DNA of 54,365 nucleotides from Candidatus Cloacimonadota bacterium (GCA_029565595.1 JAKQNV010000161.1:1-54365); one strand, 5' to 3'. Shown: positions 25,022-37,587, counted from the first letter of the stretch. The notes: a model not told the origin generated them from the sequence alone. Made by a program: numbers and translations.

Positions 25022-27133
25022 ATGGACGATATCAAGGGGATCCGCACCCTCATCCTGAAAAACAGGGATCCGCAACAATTGCGCGAGGAAGTCCGGCACT
25101 ACTTCCACCAGACATACAGCATCGATGAAAAACTCTACGAAACGCTGGCTGAAGACGACACTTTCTATCTGCGCGCCGATCCGCTACGCCATCCGCTGGT
25201 CTTCTATCTGGGCCACACCGCCTGCTTTTTCATCAATAAACTCATCTACGGCAAGGTCATCAACGAGCGCGTCAATCCGGCTTTCGAATCGATGTTCGCC
25301 ATCGGCGTGGACGAAATGAGCTGGGATGACCTCAACTCAGCGCATTACAACTGGCCTCCGATCCCGGAAGTGAGGAAATACCGCGATCTGGTGCGGGCCA
25401 GGATGGACGCCCTGATCTCCGAACTCCCGCTGGACGAAAATGGCATCGGCTGGTCGAGCCCGTGGTGGGCCATCATCATGGGCATCGAGCACGAACGCAT
25501 CCATCTGGAAACCTCGTCCGTGCTGATCCGGCAACTGCCCTTGGAGAGGGTGCGCCAACTGGATTTCTGGGCTTTGTGCACGGAAAGTGGAGCAGCCCCG
25601 AAAAACGAACTGCTCCCGGTCGCCGGCGGAAAGGTCGTCCTGGGCAAGGACGACAGCGATCCGCTCTACGGCTGGGACAATGAATATGGCCGCGCGGAGT
25701 TTGAGGTAAAGGGATTCAAGGCCTCCAAATATCTGGCTTCGAACACCGAATTTCTGGAGTTCGTCGAGGCCGGCGGCTACCGGGAACAGAAGTATTGGAC
25801 CGACGAAGGCTGGGCCTGGAAAGAATTCCAGCAAGCCACGGTGCCGCGTTTCTGGCGGCAAGATCCGGACGGAAGTTATCGCCTGCGTTTGATGGCCTGC
25901 GAGATCGCTATGCCCTGGAACTGGCCGGTCGAGGTCAACTATCTGGAGGCCAAGGCTTTCTGCAATTGGAAAGCCGCCCAAACCGGCAAACCGATCCGCC
26001 TGCCTTCGGAAGAGGAATGGATGCTGTTGCGCGACACTTTTGTCAAAGACGACCAGCCCTGGTGGGTCCAGGCTCCCGGGAACATCAACCTGGAGCATTT
26101 TTGCTCCTCCTGCCCGGTGGACCGCTTTGCCTTCGGCGATTTCTACGACGTCATCGGCAACGTCTGGCAGTGGACGGAAACGCCCATCTACGCCTTTCCC
26201 GGCTTCAAGATCCATCCCATCTACGACGATTTCAGCGTTCCGACTTTCGATGGCCGCCACAACCTGATCAAAGGCGGTTCCTGGATCTCCACGGGCAACG
26301 AGGCCCTGCGCAATTCGCGCTACGCTTTCCGCCGCCATTTTTACCAGCACGCCGGATTCCGCTACATTGAAAGCGACGCGCCGGTCGCCACGCACAACGA
26401 GCCTTACGAGACCGATCCCGCCATCGTCGTCTGGTGCGATGCCAATTGGGGCGACAATCCCCTGGGCGGAAAGCATGTCAGCCTCCAACTTCTGGAACTG
26501 CTGAAACCCTGGCTGGGCGAGACCAAAATGGCTCTGCACCTTGGCTGCAAGACCGGCCGCACTACTTTCGAACTGACCCGGCACCTGGATTTCGTGACCG
26601 GCCTGGATTTCACTGCCCGCTTGATCCGGGTGGCCGCGGCAATGAAAGCAAAAGGCCGCATTCGCTACGTGCGAAACGACGAGGGCGAGATCCAGTCCTT
26701 TGTGGAGAAAAGCCTGCGTGAATACGGCTTGGAAGGCTTGGCCGATAAGGTTGATTTCTGGCAGGCGGACGTTTCCAACCTGGTGGAAAAGTTCAGCGGC
26801 TACGACTTCATCCTGGCCGAAAACGCAGTCGAAGGCGCCGTCAATCCAAAGCGCTGGCTGTCGATGATCCATGAACGCCTCAATTCCAGAGGCATTCTGG
26901 CCATCGCCGACGGCTACGATTTCAATCCGGCCGTGACGCCTGTGGAAAACCGCGTCGGCGGCTTCCGCAAGGATGGCGAGCCCTATGGCAGTTTCGAGGG
27001 CCTCACAGATCTGCTCAGCGGGCATTTCGAACTGCTGGCTGAGCCTGCGGATCTCTGGCAGACTCTGCGCGAAAGCGAGCGCAAACACACCCTCAAACGC
27101 CTGCAAGTCAGCCTCTGGCGCAAAAAGGACTGA
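25022..27133 (+). CDS. ovoA: OvoA-like 5-histidylcysteine sulfoxide synthase / mercaptohistidine N-methyltransferase
   Basis: 703 residues, the length of full OvoA. OvoA joins Cys to His C5 with O2 at a non-haem iron, the first step of ovothiol synthesis, and its C-terminal domain methylates the imidazole. The N-terminal DinB-like domain (about 20-175) has the iron ligands: His65 in YLGHTACFF and HxxxHxE at H157, H161 and E163 (EHERIHLET). The FGE-sulfatase-like domain follows (about 215-450; LPSEEEWMLL, DVIGNVWQWTETP, GGSWISTGNE). The Rossmann methyltransferase (about 465-700) starts LHLGCKTGRTTFEL. A TTGACA lies at 24960-24965. Abutting genes downstream suggest an operon. EgtB is ruled out by the fused methyltransferase. 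Confidence 0.9.
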   Translation: MDDIKGIRTLILKNRDPQQLREEVRHYFHQTYSIDEKLYETLAEDDTFYLRADPLRHPLVFYLGHTACFFINKLIYGKVINERVNPAFESMFAIGVDEMSWDDLNSAHYNWPPIPEVRKYRDLVRARMDALISELPLDENGIGWSSPWWAIIMGIEHERIHLETSSVLIRQLPLERVRQLDFWALCTESGAAPKNELLPVAGGKVVLGKDDSDPLYGWDNEYGRAEFEVKGFKASKYLASNTEFLEFVEAGGYREQKYWTDEGWAWKEFQQATVPRFWRQDPDGSYRLRLMACEIAMPWNWPVEVNYLEAKAFCNWKAAQTGKPIRLPSEEEWMLLRDTFVKDDQPWWVQAPGNINLEHFCSSCPVDRFAFGDFYDVIGNVWQWTETPIYAFPGFKIHPIYDDFSVPTFDGRHNLIKGGSWISTGNEALRNSRYAFRRHFYQHAGFRYIESDAPVATHNEPYETDPAIVVWCDANWGDNPLGGKHVSLQLLELLKPWLGETKMALHLGCKTGRTTFELTRHLDFVTGLDFTARLIRVAAAMKAKGRIRYVRNDEGEIQSFVEKSLREYGLEGLADKVDFWQADVSNLVEKFSGYDFILAENAVEGAVNPKRWLSMIHERLNSRGILAIADGYDFNPAVTPVENRVGGFRKDGEPYGSFEGLTDLLSGHFELLAEPADLWQTLRESERKHTLKRLQVSLWRKKD

Positions 27134-29104
27134 ATGCGCGCCTCTGTTCTGTTGCTGCTTTTCACGCTTCCGCTGGCTGCGGAGGTCGTCCAGATCGGTG
27201 ACGGAAACCTCACCAACCAGGGCCTGCCCATCGAGGCGGCCCGCGTTTACAGCTACTCGCAACAGCTCTATCTGGCCTCCGAGATCGGTTTTTCCGGCGT
27301 CATTAACTCCTTATCATTCCAATACAACATCGCCAGCAATATCTGGCTCGGCAACAGCGCGGCCTGGAAGATCTGGCTGGGGCAGACGGGGCGCGATTCG
27401 CTCAATTTTTGGGTTCCGCTGGATAGCCTTAGCCTCGCGTTTGACGGCGTTTTGGACGCGGGCGATTTTTCCGGAGCGCTACCTGGACAGGGCTGGCTGA
27501 CCATCAATCTGGACACGCCTTTTTTCTACGACAGCCAAAGCAATTTGCTGCTCGCGGTGGATGAAAACATGCCCGGCTCCAGCTCCACCTCGGACGAATT
27601 TATGTGCTCGCAGTGGCCAAATACGCGGGGCTTGATCTTCAATAGCATGTCCGTAAATCCCGATCCTGCCTCGCCTCCGGCCACGGGATTCTATCTGCGG
27701 AACGCCTTTGCGAACCTCCGGCTGGACCTGCAGTATTTCAGTTACACGCCTTACCAGCCACAACCGGCGGACCAGACAACCGGAGTGGATGTCAACACCG
27801 GATTCTTCTGGCAAAGCGACGCTACCAACTACGATCTTTATTTGGGAACCTCAGCTCAGGCGCTAAACCTTAAGGCGGAAAACCTGACTCAGGAGCAGTG
27901 GTTTCCAGACGAACCGCTACAGCTATTGCAGACCTATTTTTGGCAAGTGATCGCGCATCACGAAGGCTCGGTTTATCCCGGCCCGGTCTGGAGTTTCAGT
28001 ACCCGCGGCGAGGGCATCGGACCTCCGCGAAACCTGTCTGGATACTACATCGGAGACCATGTCCAACTGACCTGGGATGAGCCAGCCAGCGGAAATCCCA
28101 CGCTTTACCGGATCTACCGCGACGGCCTTTTCCTCGCCACCGGCCAGGCCTGCACGTATCAGGACTTTGAGGTGGCGACCGGGGAAAACTATTACTACTA
28201 TGTCCGGGCGGAGAACTACCTGGGCGAACTATCGGTGCCCTCGAACACAGTCACAGTGCATATTCCGGGCAACATACCGGATTTGATCCTGCAGGAAGGC
28301 TTCGAAGCCTGCGCGCCTTTTTCCCAAACGGTTTCCGGCTGGCAAAACCTCGATCTGGACGGCGCTGCCACCTGGAGCTGGGACGAGCTCGATTTTCCCG
28401 GCGAAGGCGGAGCATTAGGCTGGTTGAGTTTCTTTCCGTCGCAAACCACGCCGCCCTTGAACAGCGTAGCCGCCCACGACGGGGCCGCAATGCTCGTTTC
28501 CATGAGCAGTTTGACACCGCCCAGCAACGATTGGCTGATCTCGCCGAACCTGAATTTGGGCAGCGATCCCGCGCTGAGTTTTTGGGCGCGCTCGCATACC
28601 GCGGATTTTGGACTGGAGCGGCTGCGCGTCCTGATCTCGGGCACAGATGCCGAACCAGCAAGTTTTTCGCAACTCAACAGCGGCTCCTGGCTTTCCCTAC
28701 CGGCCGAATGGACCCAATACGCGATCGACCTTGATGCCTGGCAAGGCCAAAACGTATATCTGGCCTTCCAAAGCGTTTCCTGGGACGCCTTCGCGCTTTA
28801 TCTGGACGACATTGTCGTCACCGGCGCCGGCGGAAGCGTTGCCGCGCATGATGATTTCGTTCCTGCGGTGCGTTTTTCCGTCTTTCCCAATCCCTGTGCG
28901 GGCTCCTTTAGAATCGCCAATCCCGGCAAAGACAGGTTCGACCTCGCCATCTATGACCTGCGGGGTGGAAAGATCTATTCTGCCGAAAACCTGGCCGCAT
29001 TCGACAGCGCGGAACGCTCTCTGGATCTGCCTTCCGGGATCTACCTGTTAAAAATCCACTCCGGAAAACACAGCCAAATCCAGCGCCTGGCCGTGATCAA
29101 ATGA
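27134..29104 (+). CDS. Exported FN3 / choice-of-anchor-J-like protein with type IX sorting domain
   Basis: 656 residues, starting on the base after the ovoA stop. Signal peptide MRASVLLLLFTLPLAAEV. The N-terminal part (about 20-200) is a beta-sandwich-like domain with YSYSQQLYLASEIGF; a fibronectin type III domain follows (about 292-375; PPRNLSGYYIGDHVQLTW ... YYYYVRAENYLGE). Next is a domain starting LILQEGFEACAPFSQTVSGW, the pattern of choice-of-anchor J (MAM-like) domains. The tail (FSVFPNPCAGSFRI, LAIYDLRGGKIYS, SGIYLLKI, LAVIK) is a type IX-like sorting signal. Its stop overlaps the helicase start (ATGA). A secreted adhesin-like protein between an ovothiol enzyme and a DNA repair helicase is odd, and the functional link is not evident. 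Confidence 0.8.
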   Translation: MRASVLLLLFTLPLAAEVVQIGDGNLTNQGLPIEAARVYSYSQQLYLASEIGFSGVINSLSFQYNIASNIWLGNSAAWKIWLGQTGRDSLNFWVPLDSLSLAFDGVLDAGDFSGALPGQGWLTINLDTPFFYDSQSNLLLAVDENMPGSSSTSDEFMCSQWPNTRGLIFNSMSVNPDPASPPATGFYLRNAFANLRLDLQYFSYTPYQPQPADQTTGVDVNTGFFWQSDATNYDLYLGTSAQALNLKAENLTQEQWFPDEPLQLLQTYFWQVIAHHEGSVYPGPVWSFSTRGEGIGPPRNLSGYYIGDHVQLTWDEPASGNPTLYRIYRDGLFLATGQACTYQDFEVATGENYYYYVRAENYLGELSVPSNTVTVHIPGNIPDLILQEGFEACAPFSQTVSGWQNLDLDGAATWSWDELDFPGEGGALGWLSFFPSQTTPPLNSVAAHDGAAMLVSMSSLTPPSNDWLISPNLNLGSDPALSFWARSHTADFGLERLRVLISGTDAEPASFSQLNSGSWLSLPAEWTQYAIDLDAWQGQNVYLAFQSVSWDAFALYLDDIVVTGAGGSVAAHDDFVPAVRFSVFPNPCAGSFRIANPGKDRFDLAIYDLRGGKIYSAENLAAFDSAERSLDLPSGIYLLKIHSGKHSQIQRLAVIK

Positions 29105-31635
29105 GCGGCGTGACGCCCGTTCCGGACATCGACGACTTCATCGCCAGCCTGCTCCGGGACCGGCATTTTTCCGACAACATCGTCGCCACGCAGGAACTGG
29201 AGCCGGTGGAAGCGCTCTGGACGGGGTTTCCGCCCCAGACCAGGCCTGAGTTGCTGGCCTTGTTGAAATCCCAGAATTTCAGCGCGCTTTACGAACACCA
29301 GCGCGCAGCCATCGACGCCGCCCTGAACGGCGAAAACGTCGTCCTCAGCACCGGCGTGGCCAGCGGCAAAAGTTTGTGCTACCAACTTCCCATTTTACAG
29401 ACCTTGCTCATCTCGCCGCAAAGCAGGTCCCTGCTGCTTTTTCCGACCAAAGCCCTGGCGCAGGACCAGCAGCAGAAAATGCAAAACCTGCTTATGGAAC
29501 TCAAGCGCCAGAATCCCAAAACGCCCAACTTGAAGAGCGGAATTTACGACGGTGACACGGCCTCCGAGGCGCGCCGCGGCATCCGCAACCAGGCCAGCCT
29601 GATCTTTTCCAATCCGGACATGCTGCATCTGGGTATTTTGCCCAACCACACGCTCTGGAGCGCTTTTTTCGCCAACCTGAAATGGGTCGTGATCGACGAA
29701 GTGCACATCTACCGCGGTGTTTTCGGATCCCATTTCGCCAACGTCCTGCGTCGTCTGAAGCGGGTTTGCGCCCTGTATGGCTCCAGGCCGCAATTCATTT
29801 GTACTTCCGCCACGGTCGCCAATGCCAGGGAACTTGCCCAGGAACTTCTGGAAAGCCCCGTAACCCTTGTGGAAAAAGACTCTTCGCCACACGGACGGAG
29901 GATTTTCATGATCCTCAATCCGCCGATCGTGGATTCTGCATTGGGAATCCGGCGCAGTGCTTTGATCGAATCCACCGCCCTGGCCAAACGCTGGCTGCAT
30001 ACGTCCGGACAGGCCATCCTGTTTTGCGGTCCGCGGCGCAGCGTGGAAATCCTTTACCTGTATTTGCTTTCCAATGATTTTTATAAAAACCGGGTGCGTA
30101 GCTATCGCAGCGGCTATTTGGCCGAAAATCGCCGCCAGATCGAAAAGGAACTGCGCGAAGGCAGCATCGGGATGGTGGTTTCCACCAATGCGCTGGAACT
30201 GGGCATCGACATCGGCGGACTGGACGCGGTTTTTTTAAACAGCTATCCGGGCACCATTTCCGCCACCCGCCAGCAAGCCGGGCGCGCGGGCCGCAAGGGC
30301 AATACAGCTTTGGCCATCCTCGTCGCGAGCGCCAATCCGCTTGACCAGTACATCTGCCAGCATCCCGGCTACCTTTTTGACAACAATCCCGAACACGCAC
30401 TGATCTCGCCCGACCACCACGAGATCCTGCAAAGCCAGTTGCTGTGCGCGATCCACGACCTCGCCCTGTTGGATAGCGAAGGATTTGGCAGCCTCGGCAG
30501 CGAACACATTTTCCCTTATCTAGAAGTTTTGGTCCGTGAAGGCAAAGCCCGCAAAATTGGCAACAGATATGTCGGCGTTTTGGATGCCTATCCGGCCGCG
30601 GAAGTATCGCTGCGCAACATTTCCGAGCAGGTACAGATCCTCTCCGCCGGCGAACAGATCGGCTGGGTGGACGCCGCCAGCGCGCTCTGGATGATGCATC
30701 CGAACGCGATCTATCTGGACAAGGGCGACACCTGGATCGTCCGGAACCTCGACCTTAAAGAGGGCAAGGCGGAAATCGAGCCGATCTCCGTGAATTACTT
30801 CACCCAACCTACGCGCGACACCGAGATCGAATGCACGGCCCTGATGAACCGCCAGCCCTGCCAGGGAGCGGAAAAATACCTCGGACGGGTGAAGGTCACC
30901 ACCACCATCACCGGCTTCAAAAAACTGAAATTTTACACCCAGGAAGTCATCGGGCGCGAAGCTCTGGAGCTGCCGCCAACCCAGCTGGATACGGTGGCCT
31001 GGTGGATCGGAATTTCGCCGGAAACCGTGGCCAAAGTCAAAGCGCAGGGACTTTGGAACACCGGAACCAACGACTACGGCAAGGACTGGGCCAAAATCAC
31101 GCGCCAGATCCGCGAACGCGACAGATTCCTTTGCCAGCACTGCGGAGTCGTCGAAACCGAAACCAATCACCACGTTCATCACATAATTCCCTTTAAGAAA
31201 TTCGCCACAGCTGATGAAGCCAATGCGCCGGAAAACCTGGTCACGCTTTGCGCGCGCTGCCATCGCCTGGCCGAACAGAACGTGCAGATGCAAAACGGAA
31301 TTTCCGCACTCGGCTACCTGCTGGTCAATCTTTCCCCGTTTTTTGTGATGTGTGACCGCAAGGACATCGACGTTTTCGCCGAGGACGATTCACCCCTGGC
31401 CGGCGGCGATCCCGTCGTTCTCATCTACGACAACATTTCCGGCGGCATTGGACTTTCCCGCAAACTTTTCGATTTGCATGACCGCGTTTTGGCGGCGGCT
31501 TTGGATTTGGCGGAAAAATGCCCCTGCAGCGATGGCTGTCCTTCCTGCGTGGGTCCCGTGGCGGAAAACGGAGTCGGCGCCAAAGCCCATGCCATCGCGA
31601 TTTTGGAACAACTTGTGGAAAGGGATGGTAAATGA
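29101..31635 (+). CDS. MrfA/YprA-like DEAD/DEAH helicase with an HNH insertion
   Basis: 844 residues. Helicase motifs: Q-like and Walker A LSTGVASGKSLCYQLP (about residues 80-95), LFPTKALAQDQQ, DEVH in VVIDEVHIYRG (about 198), SAT in CTSATVANA, ALELGIDIGGLD and motif VI QQAGRAGRKG (about 391). The C-terminal zinc knot CPCSDGCPSC (about 807) is the DUF1998 signature shared with MrfA and DrmA. Between the core and that zinc knot (about 668-730) sits an HNH-type module: CQHCGVVETETNHHVHHIIPF ... LVTLCARCHRL. MrfA acts in excision repair of mitomycin-type damage with MrfB; the added nuclease-like module could replace that partner, which is not next door. It is coupled to the preceding gene by ATGA. 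Confidence 0.85.
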   Translation: MSGVTPVPDIDDFIASLLRDRHFSDNIVATQELEPVEALWTGFPPQTRPELLALLKSQNFSALYEHQRAAIDAALNGENVVLSTGVASGKSLCYQLPILQTLLISPQSRSLLLFPTKALAQDQQQKMQNLLMELKRQNPKTPNLKSGIYDGDTASEARRGIRNQASLIFSNPDMLHLGILPNHTLWSAFFANLKWVVIDEVHIYRGVFGSHFANVLRRLKRVCALYGSRPQFICTSATVANARELAQELLESPVTLVEKDSSPHGRRIFMILNPPIVDSALGIRRSALIESTALAKRWLHTSGQAILFCGPRRSVEILYLYLLSNDFYKNRVRSYRSGYLAENRRQIEKELREGSIGMVVSTNALELGIDIGGLDAVFLNSYPGTISATRQQAGRAGRKGNTALAILVASANPLDQYICQHPGYLFDNNPEHALISPDHHEILQSQLLCAIHDLALLDSEGFGSLGSEHIFPYLEVLVREGKARKIGNRYVGVLDAYPAAEVSLRNISEQVQILSAGEQIGWVDAASALWMMHPNAIYLDKGDTWIVRNLDLKEGKAEIEPISVNYFTQPTRDTEIECTALMNRQPCQGAEKYLGRVKVTTTITGFKKLKFYTQEVIGREALELPPTQLDTVAWWIGISPETVAKVKAQGLWNTGTNDYGKDWAKITRQIRERDRFLCQHCGVVETETNHHVHHIIPFKKFATADEANAPENLVTLCARCHRLAEQNVQMQNGISALGYLLVNLSPFFVMCDRKDIDVFAEDDSPLAGGDPVVLIYDNISGGIGLSRKLFDLHDRVLAAALDLAEKCPCSDGCPSCVGPVAENGVGAKAHAIAILEQLVERDGK

Positions 31636-31675
31636 TCGAAACCATGGAACGAAACATTTGCGCAAGGAGGCGAAA

Positions 31676-31981
31676 ATGGCGGAATTGAGTTTTTGCGGTG
31701 TCAACTGCGCTGCGGAATGCCACGCTTATAACACGGATTGCGAGGGTTGCCTCGAATTGGACGGAAAAGTTTCCTGGGCTGCGTTCTACGGTAAGGAATA
31801 CTGTCCCATCGTGGAGTGTCTGCGCGCCAAAGGCTTGAATTCCTGCAGCGATTGCGGGCTGGCGCCTTGCGACGTTTGGATCCTCACCCGTAATCCCAAG
31901 GCTTCGGACGCGGAATTCCAGGCCGACATCTAGCGCCGGCTGCGCAACCTGGAAGAAAAAGCCGCAAAACAAAAACAATAG
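31676..31981 (+). pseudogene. DUF3795-like cysteine-rich protein with an in-frame amber codon
   Basis: From ATG 31676 (AAGGAGG upstream) the frame reads a Cys-rich chain, CGVNCAAECHAYNTDCEGC ... CPIVECLRAKGLNSCSDCG, matching DUF3795 zinc-binding-like proteins. TAG at 31931-31933 ends it after 85 residues (FQADI). The same frame then continues RRLRNLEEKAAKQKQ and stops at TAG 31979. In relatives a Trp often precedes the basic helix, so TGG to TAG is a likely origin. The protein may simply be shortened by 16 residues and still fold, as all eleven or so cysteines are upstream. Sequencing error is possible. Function of the family is unknown; this is a guess at redox or metal binding. Confidence 0.6.
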
Positions 31982-32027
31982 AAAAAGTCGAATCCTTTTA
32001 ATTCCTATCCACGCAGTGGAATTTTAA

Positions 32028-32049
32028 GCAGCTATCCGGCCTTAGCTGC
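32028..32049 (+). other. Short hairpin after the DUF3795 gene
   Basis: GCAGCTA (32028-32034) pairs with TAGCTGC (32043-32049). There is no T-run directly after it, so it is not a clear terminator. Confidence 0.3.
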
Positions 32050-32135
32050 GGTAGGAAAATCTCCTGATATTTTCGTGATTTTCTGGTGTTGCTGCTGTTT
32101 CCAAAATCACTTTTTCCGCTCTTTTCCTCCTTTCG

Positions 32136-32206
32136 ATCAATACGGGATCAATACGGGATCATTACGGATGAAATCCGTATTGATCCCGTATTGATCCCGT
32201 AATGAT
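32136..32206. repeat. 71-bp 11-bp-lattice inverted repeat, copy B
   Basis: ATCAATACGGG twice, ATCATTACGG, centre ATGAAAT, CCGTATTGAT, CCCGTATTGAT, CCCGTAATGAT. It is in the opposite orientation to copy A by its centre. The 155 nt before it and 216 nt after it hold no gene. Confidence 0.95.
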
Positions 32207-32338
32207 AGAGAGAGCCAAGGCCAGAAGGAAAGGCTGGAAAAGGATTTTGGATACATCCGGGCAATTAAGGATAGATCCTGTCCTGATATCGAACTTCGAA
32301 AAGCTTCTGAACAGGCAGCTCGGCGGATGGCGTGTGAT

Positions 32339-32359
32339 TTGGCGCAAATCCTGCTTGAC
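32339..32359 (+). promoter_or_regulatory. Promoter candidates for the PsbP-DUF1838 gene
   Basis: TTGGCGC-AAATC-CTGCT (32339-32355) has GG-N10-GC spacing and resembles a sigma-54 site with two mismatches. Overlapping its end, TTGACA begins at 32355, a possible sigma-70 -35; no good -10 was seen at 17 nt. ATG is at 32422. Confidence 0.3.
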
Positions 32360-32421
32360 ACAAATCAATCCGTGTAAATGGATGAAAAATCGAAGCTGAA
32401 AGAAAAAGGATAAAAGCATCC

Positions 32422-33777
32422 ATGTCCCCAAAAGCCATTTTGCTCGTTGCTGTCCTGTTTTCCGCGCTGGCTTTGGCGGCCGCGTCCGGAGAATGGAGCT
32501 CCTACACCGACCAGAAATTCGCCTACAGCCTGCAATATCCGTCGGATTGGCAGGTCGCGCAAAACGTGGAAACCGGCTATTTCGAGGTCCGCAACCAGCC
32601 CGACAAAGCCGCTCCCGCCAACACTTTTGCGGTGCAGGTGGCCGATCTCGCCGAAGCGGACCGGAACATGGACTTTTACGATTACATGGCCAAAAGCCTG
32701 GCGGATATGAAAAAAAGCCTGGAAAGCCGCGGTTACAGGAACATCCGCGTGCTCAGTTCCATCGCGGACACCTTGAACGGCGCGGTGGTACATCGGATCC
32801 AAATCACTTCGAACCTCTACGGCAACCTTACCGAGCAGACGCAGATCGTCCGCATCCGCCACGGCGACAAACACTTCACCCTCACCTGCAGCGGCGAGCA
32901 GGGCTATTATTATGATCTGGCAAAACCCGATTTTGAGCGCATGATCGCCAGTTTCAAGTTCAAAACGACACTGCCAGCTTACCTGAACGACTATATCCGC
33001 GTGCGGGCCGATCTGGACGGCTCGGACACCGTTTTTCACTGGACGGGCAGCGTTTTCGGCTGGGTGCCGGGTGAAAAACGCCGCGAACTCTTTTCCGTCG
33101 AGGGTTTTTACATTGTCCGCGCCCAAGCGATGGACAACGGCTATTATCTCTTGGGACGCGAAGCCGCTTTCTTTTTGGATCACCGTACTGGCCAGTTGCT
33201 CCAGACTTGGCGCAACCCCTATACGGGAAACGATGTGCCTGTCCTGCAAGTTTTTAACGACCCGGTCAACCAGGATCTCACCTTCCCCGAGGACAATTTC
33301 CAACTATTGCCGATGATCCTGCCCAGCGAAAATCTCGGGGACATGGTGTCCTACCACAGCGAACTTTTCCCCTTCTATCCCAATCCCCTGCAGCGCAAGG
33401 ATTTTCCGCTGAGTTCACAGAACAACAATTACCAGGCGGCCGAATTCACGCAATACCTCGCGTCCCGGGCCGACCTGGCAAATTCAGATCTGACCAGCGT
33501 TCCGGCCACTTTCACTTTCACCAGGATCTATCCCTGGCTGCCTTTCATGCTGATGGGCGAGCGATCCGGAAACGTGGTCATGGTCTGCCGCGGACGCAAG
33601 CTGGAAAACGGATTTGACGACCTGCCGCAATACATCAAAGACCAGGTCAAACAAAACAAACCGGAGTTTTCCTCTGCGCCGGAAAACTACACTCAGCCAA
33701 ACGAAACGATCTGGTCCTATTTCAAAAAACAGGCGGAAAACGCCGCCGGAACGACCGTGGACGTCCCGGAACCCTGA
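32422..33777 (+). CDS. Exported PsbP-like / DUF1838 fusion protein
   Basis: 451 residues. Signal peptide MSPKAILLVAVLFSALALAAAS. Residues about 24-185 resemble the PsbP/MOG1-like alpha-beta sandwich (FAYSLQYPSDWQV, FEVRNQPDKAAPANTFAVQV, GDKHFTLTCSGE). Residues about 190-440 match DUF1838 (DTVFHWTGSVFGWVPGEKR, GREAAFFLDHRTGQLLQTW, NPYTGNDVPVLQVFNDPVNQ). DUF1838 proteins are generally exported and uncharacterised, and the combination with a PsbP-like domain is one I do not know as standard. No type IX tail. The ribosome binding site is AAAGGA, spaced somewhat far from the ATG. Copy B of the repeat lies upstream. Confidence 0.7.
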   Translation: MSPKAILLVAVLFSALALAAASGEWSSYTDQKFAYSLQYPSDWQVAQNVETGYFEVRNQPDKAAPANTFAVQVADLAEADRNMDFYDYMAKSLADMKKSLESRGYRNIRVLSSIADTLNGAVVHRIQITSNLYGNLTEQTQIVRIRHGDKHFTLTCSGEQGYYYDLAKPDFERMIASFKFKTTLPAYLNDYIRVRADLDGSDTVFHWTGSVFGWVPGEKRRELFSVEGFYIVRAQAMDNGYYLLGREAAFFLDHRTGQLLQTWRNPYTGNDVPVLQVFNDPVNQDLTFPEDNFQLLPMILPSENLGDMVSYHSELFPFYPNPLQRKDFPLSSQNNNYQAAEFTQYLASRADLANSDLTSVPATFTFTRIYPWLPFMLMGERSGNVVMVCRGRKLENGFDDLPQYIKDQVKQNKPEFSSAPENYTQPNETIWSYFKKQAENAAGTTVDVPEP

Positions 33778-33818
33778 TCTGGCGATGTGAAAGAGCTACA
33801 TTTTTACAGGAGAATCTG

Positions 33819-37427
<3,609 letters not shown>

Positions 37428-37557
37428 TTCATTTTCCGACTTGGAGCGAGTCTTAGTCGTGACCCTAAAACTCCAAATCACATAACTTCACAAATTGCAA
37501 GCCATTACGCAATGCACACTTATTTACGCTTCAAAGCCCTTTTTTCAAACAAATCAC

Positions 37558-37587
37558 TTGACACATATCTGGCGACTCTCATATTTT
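37558..37587 (+). promoter_or_regulatory. Sigma-70-like promoter candidate for the KNH-like gene
   Basis: TTGACA (37558-37563), 18-nt spacer, TATTTT (37582-37587), 65 nt before the ATG. The rest of the 224-nt intergenic region shows nothing else. Confidence 0.45.

Noticed and set aside
25337-27262. 641-residue minus-strand ORF
   Set aside because: Antisense to ovoA, whose domains and motifs are unambiguous.
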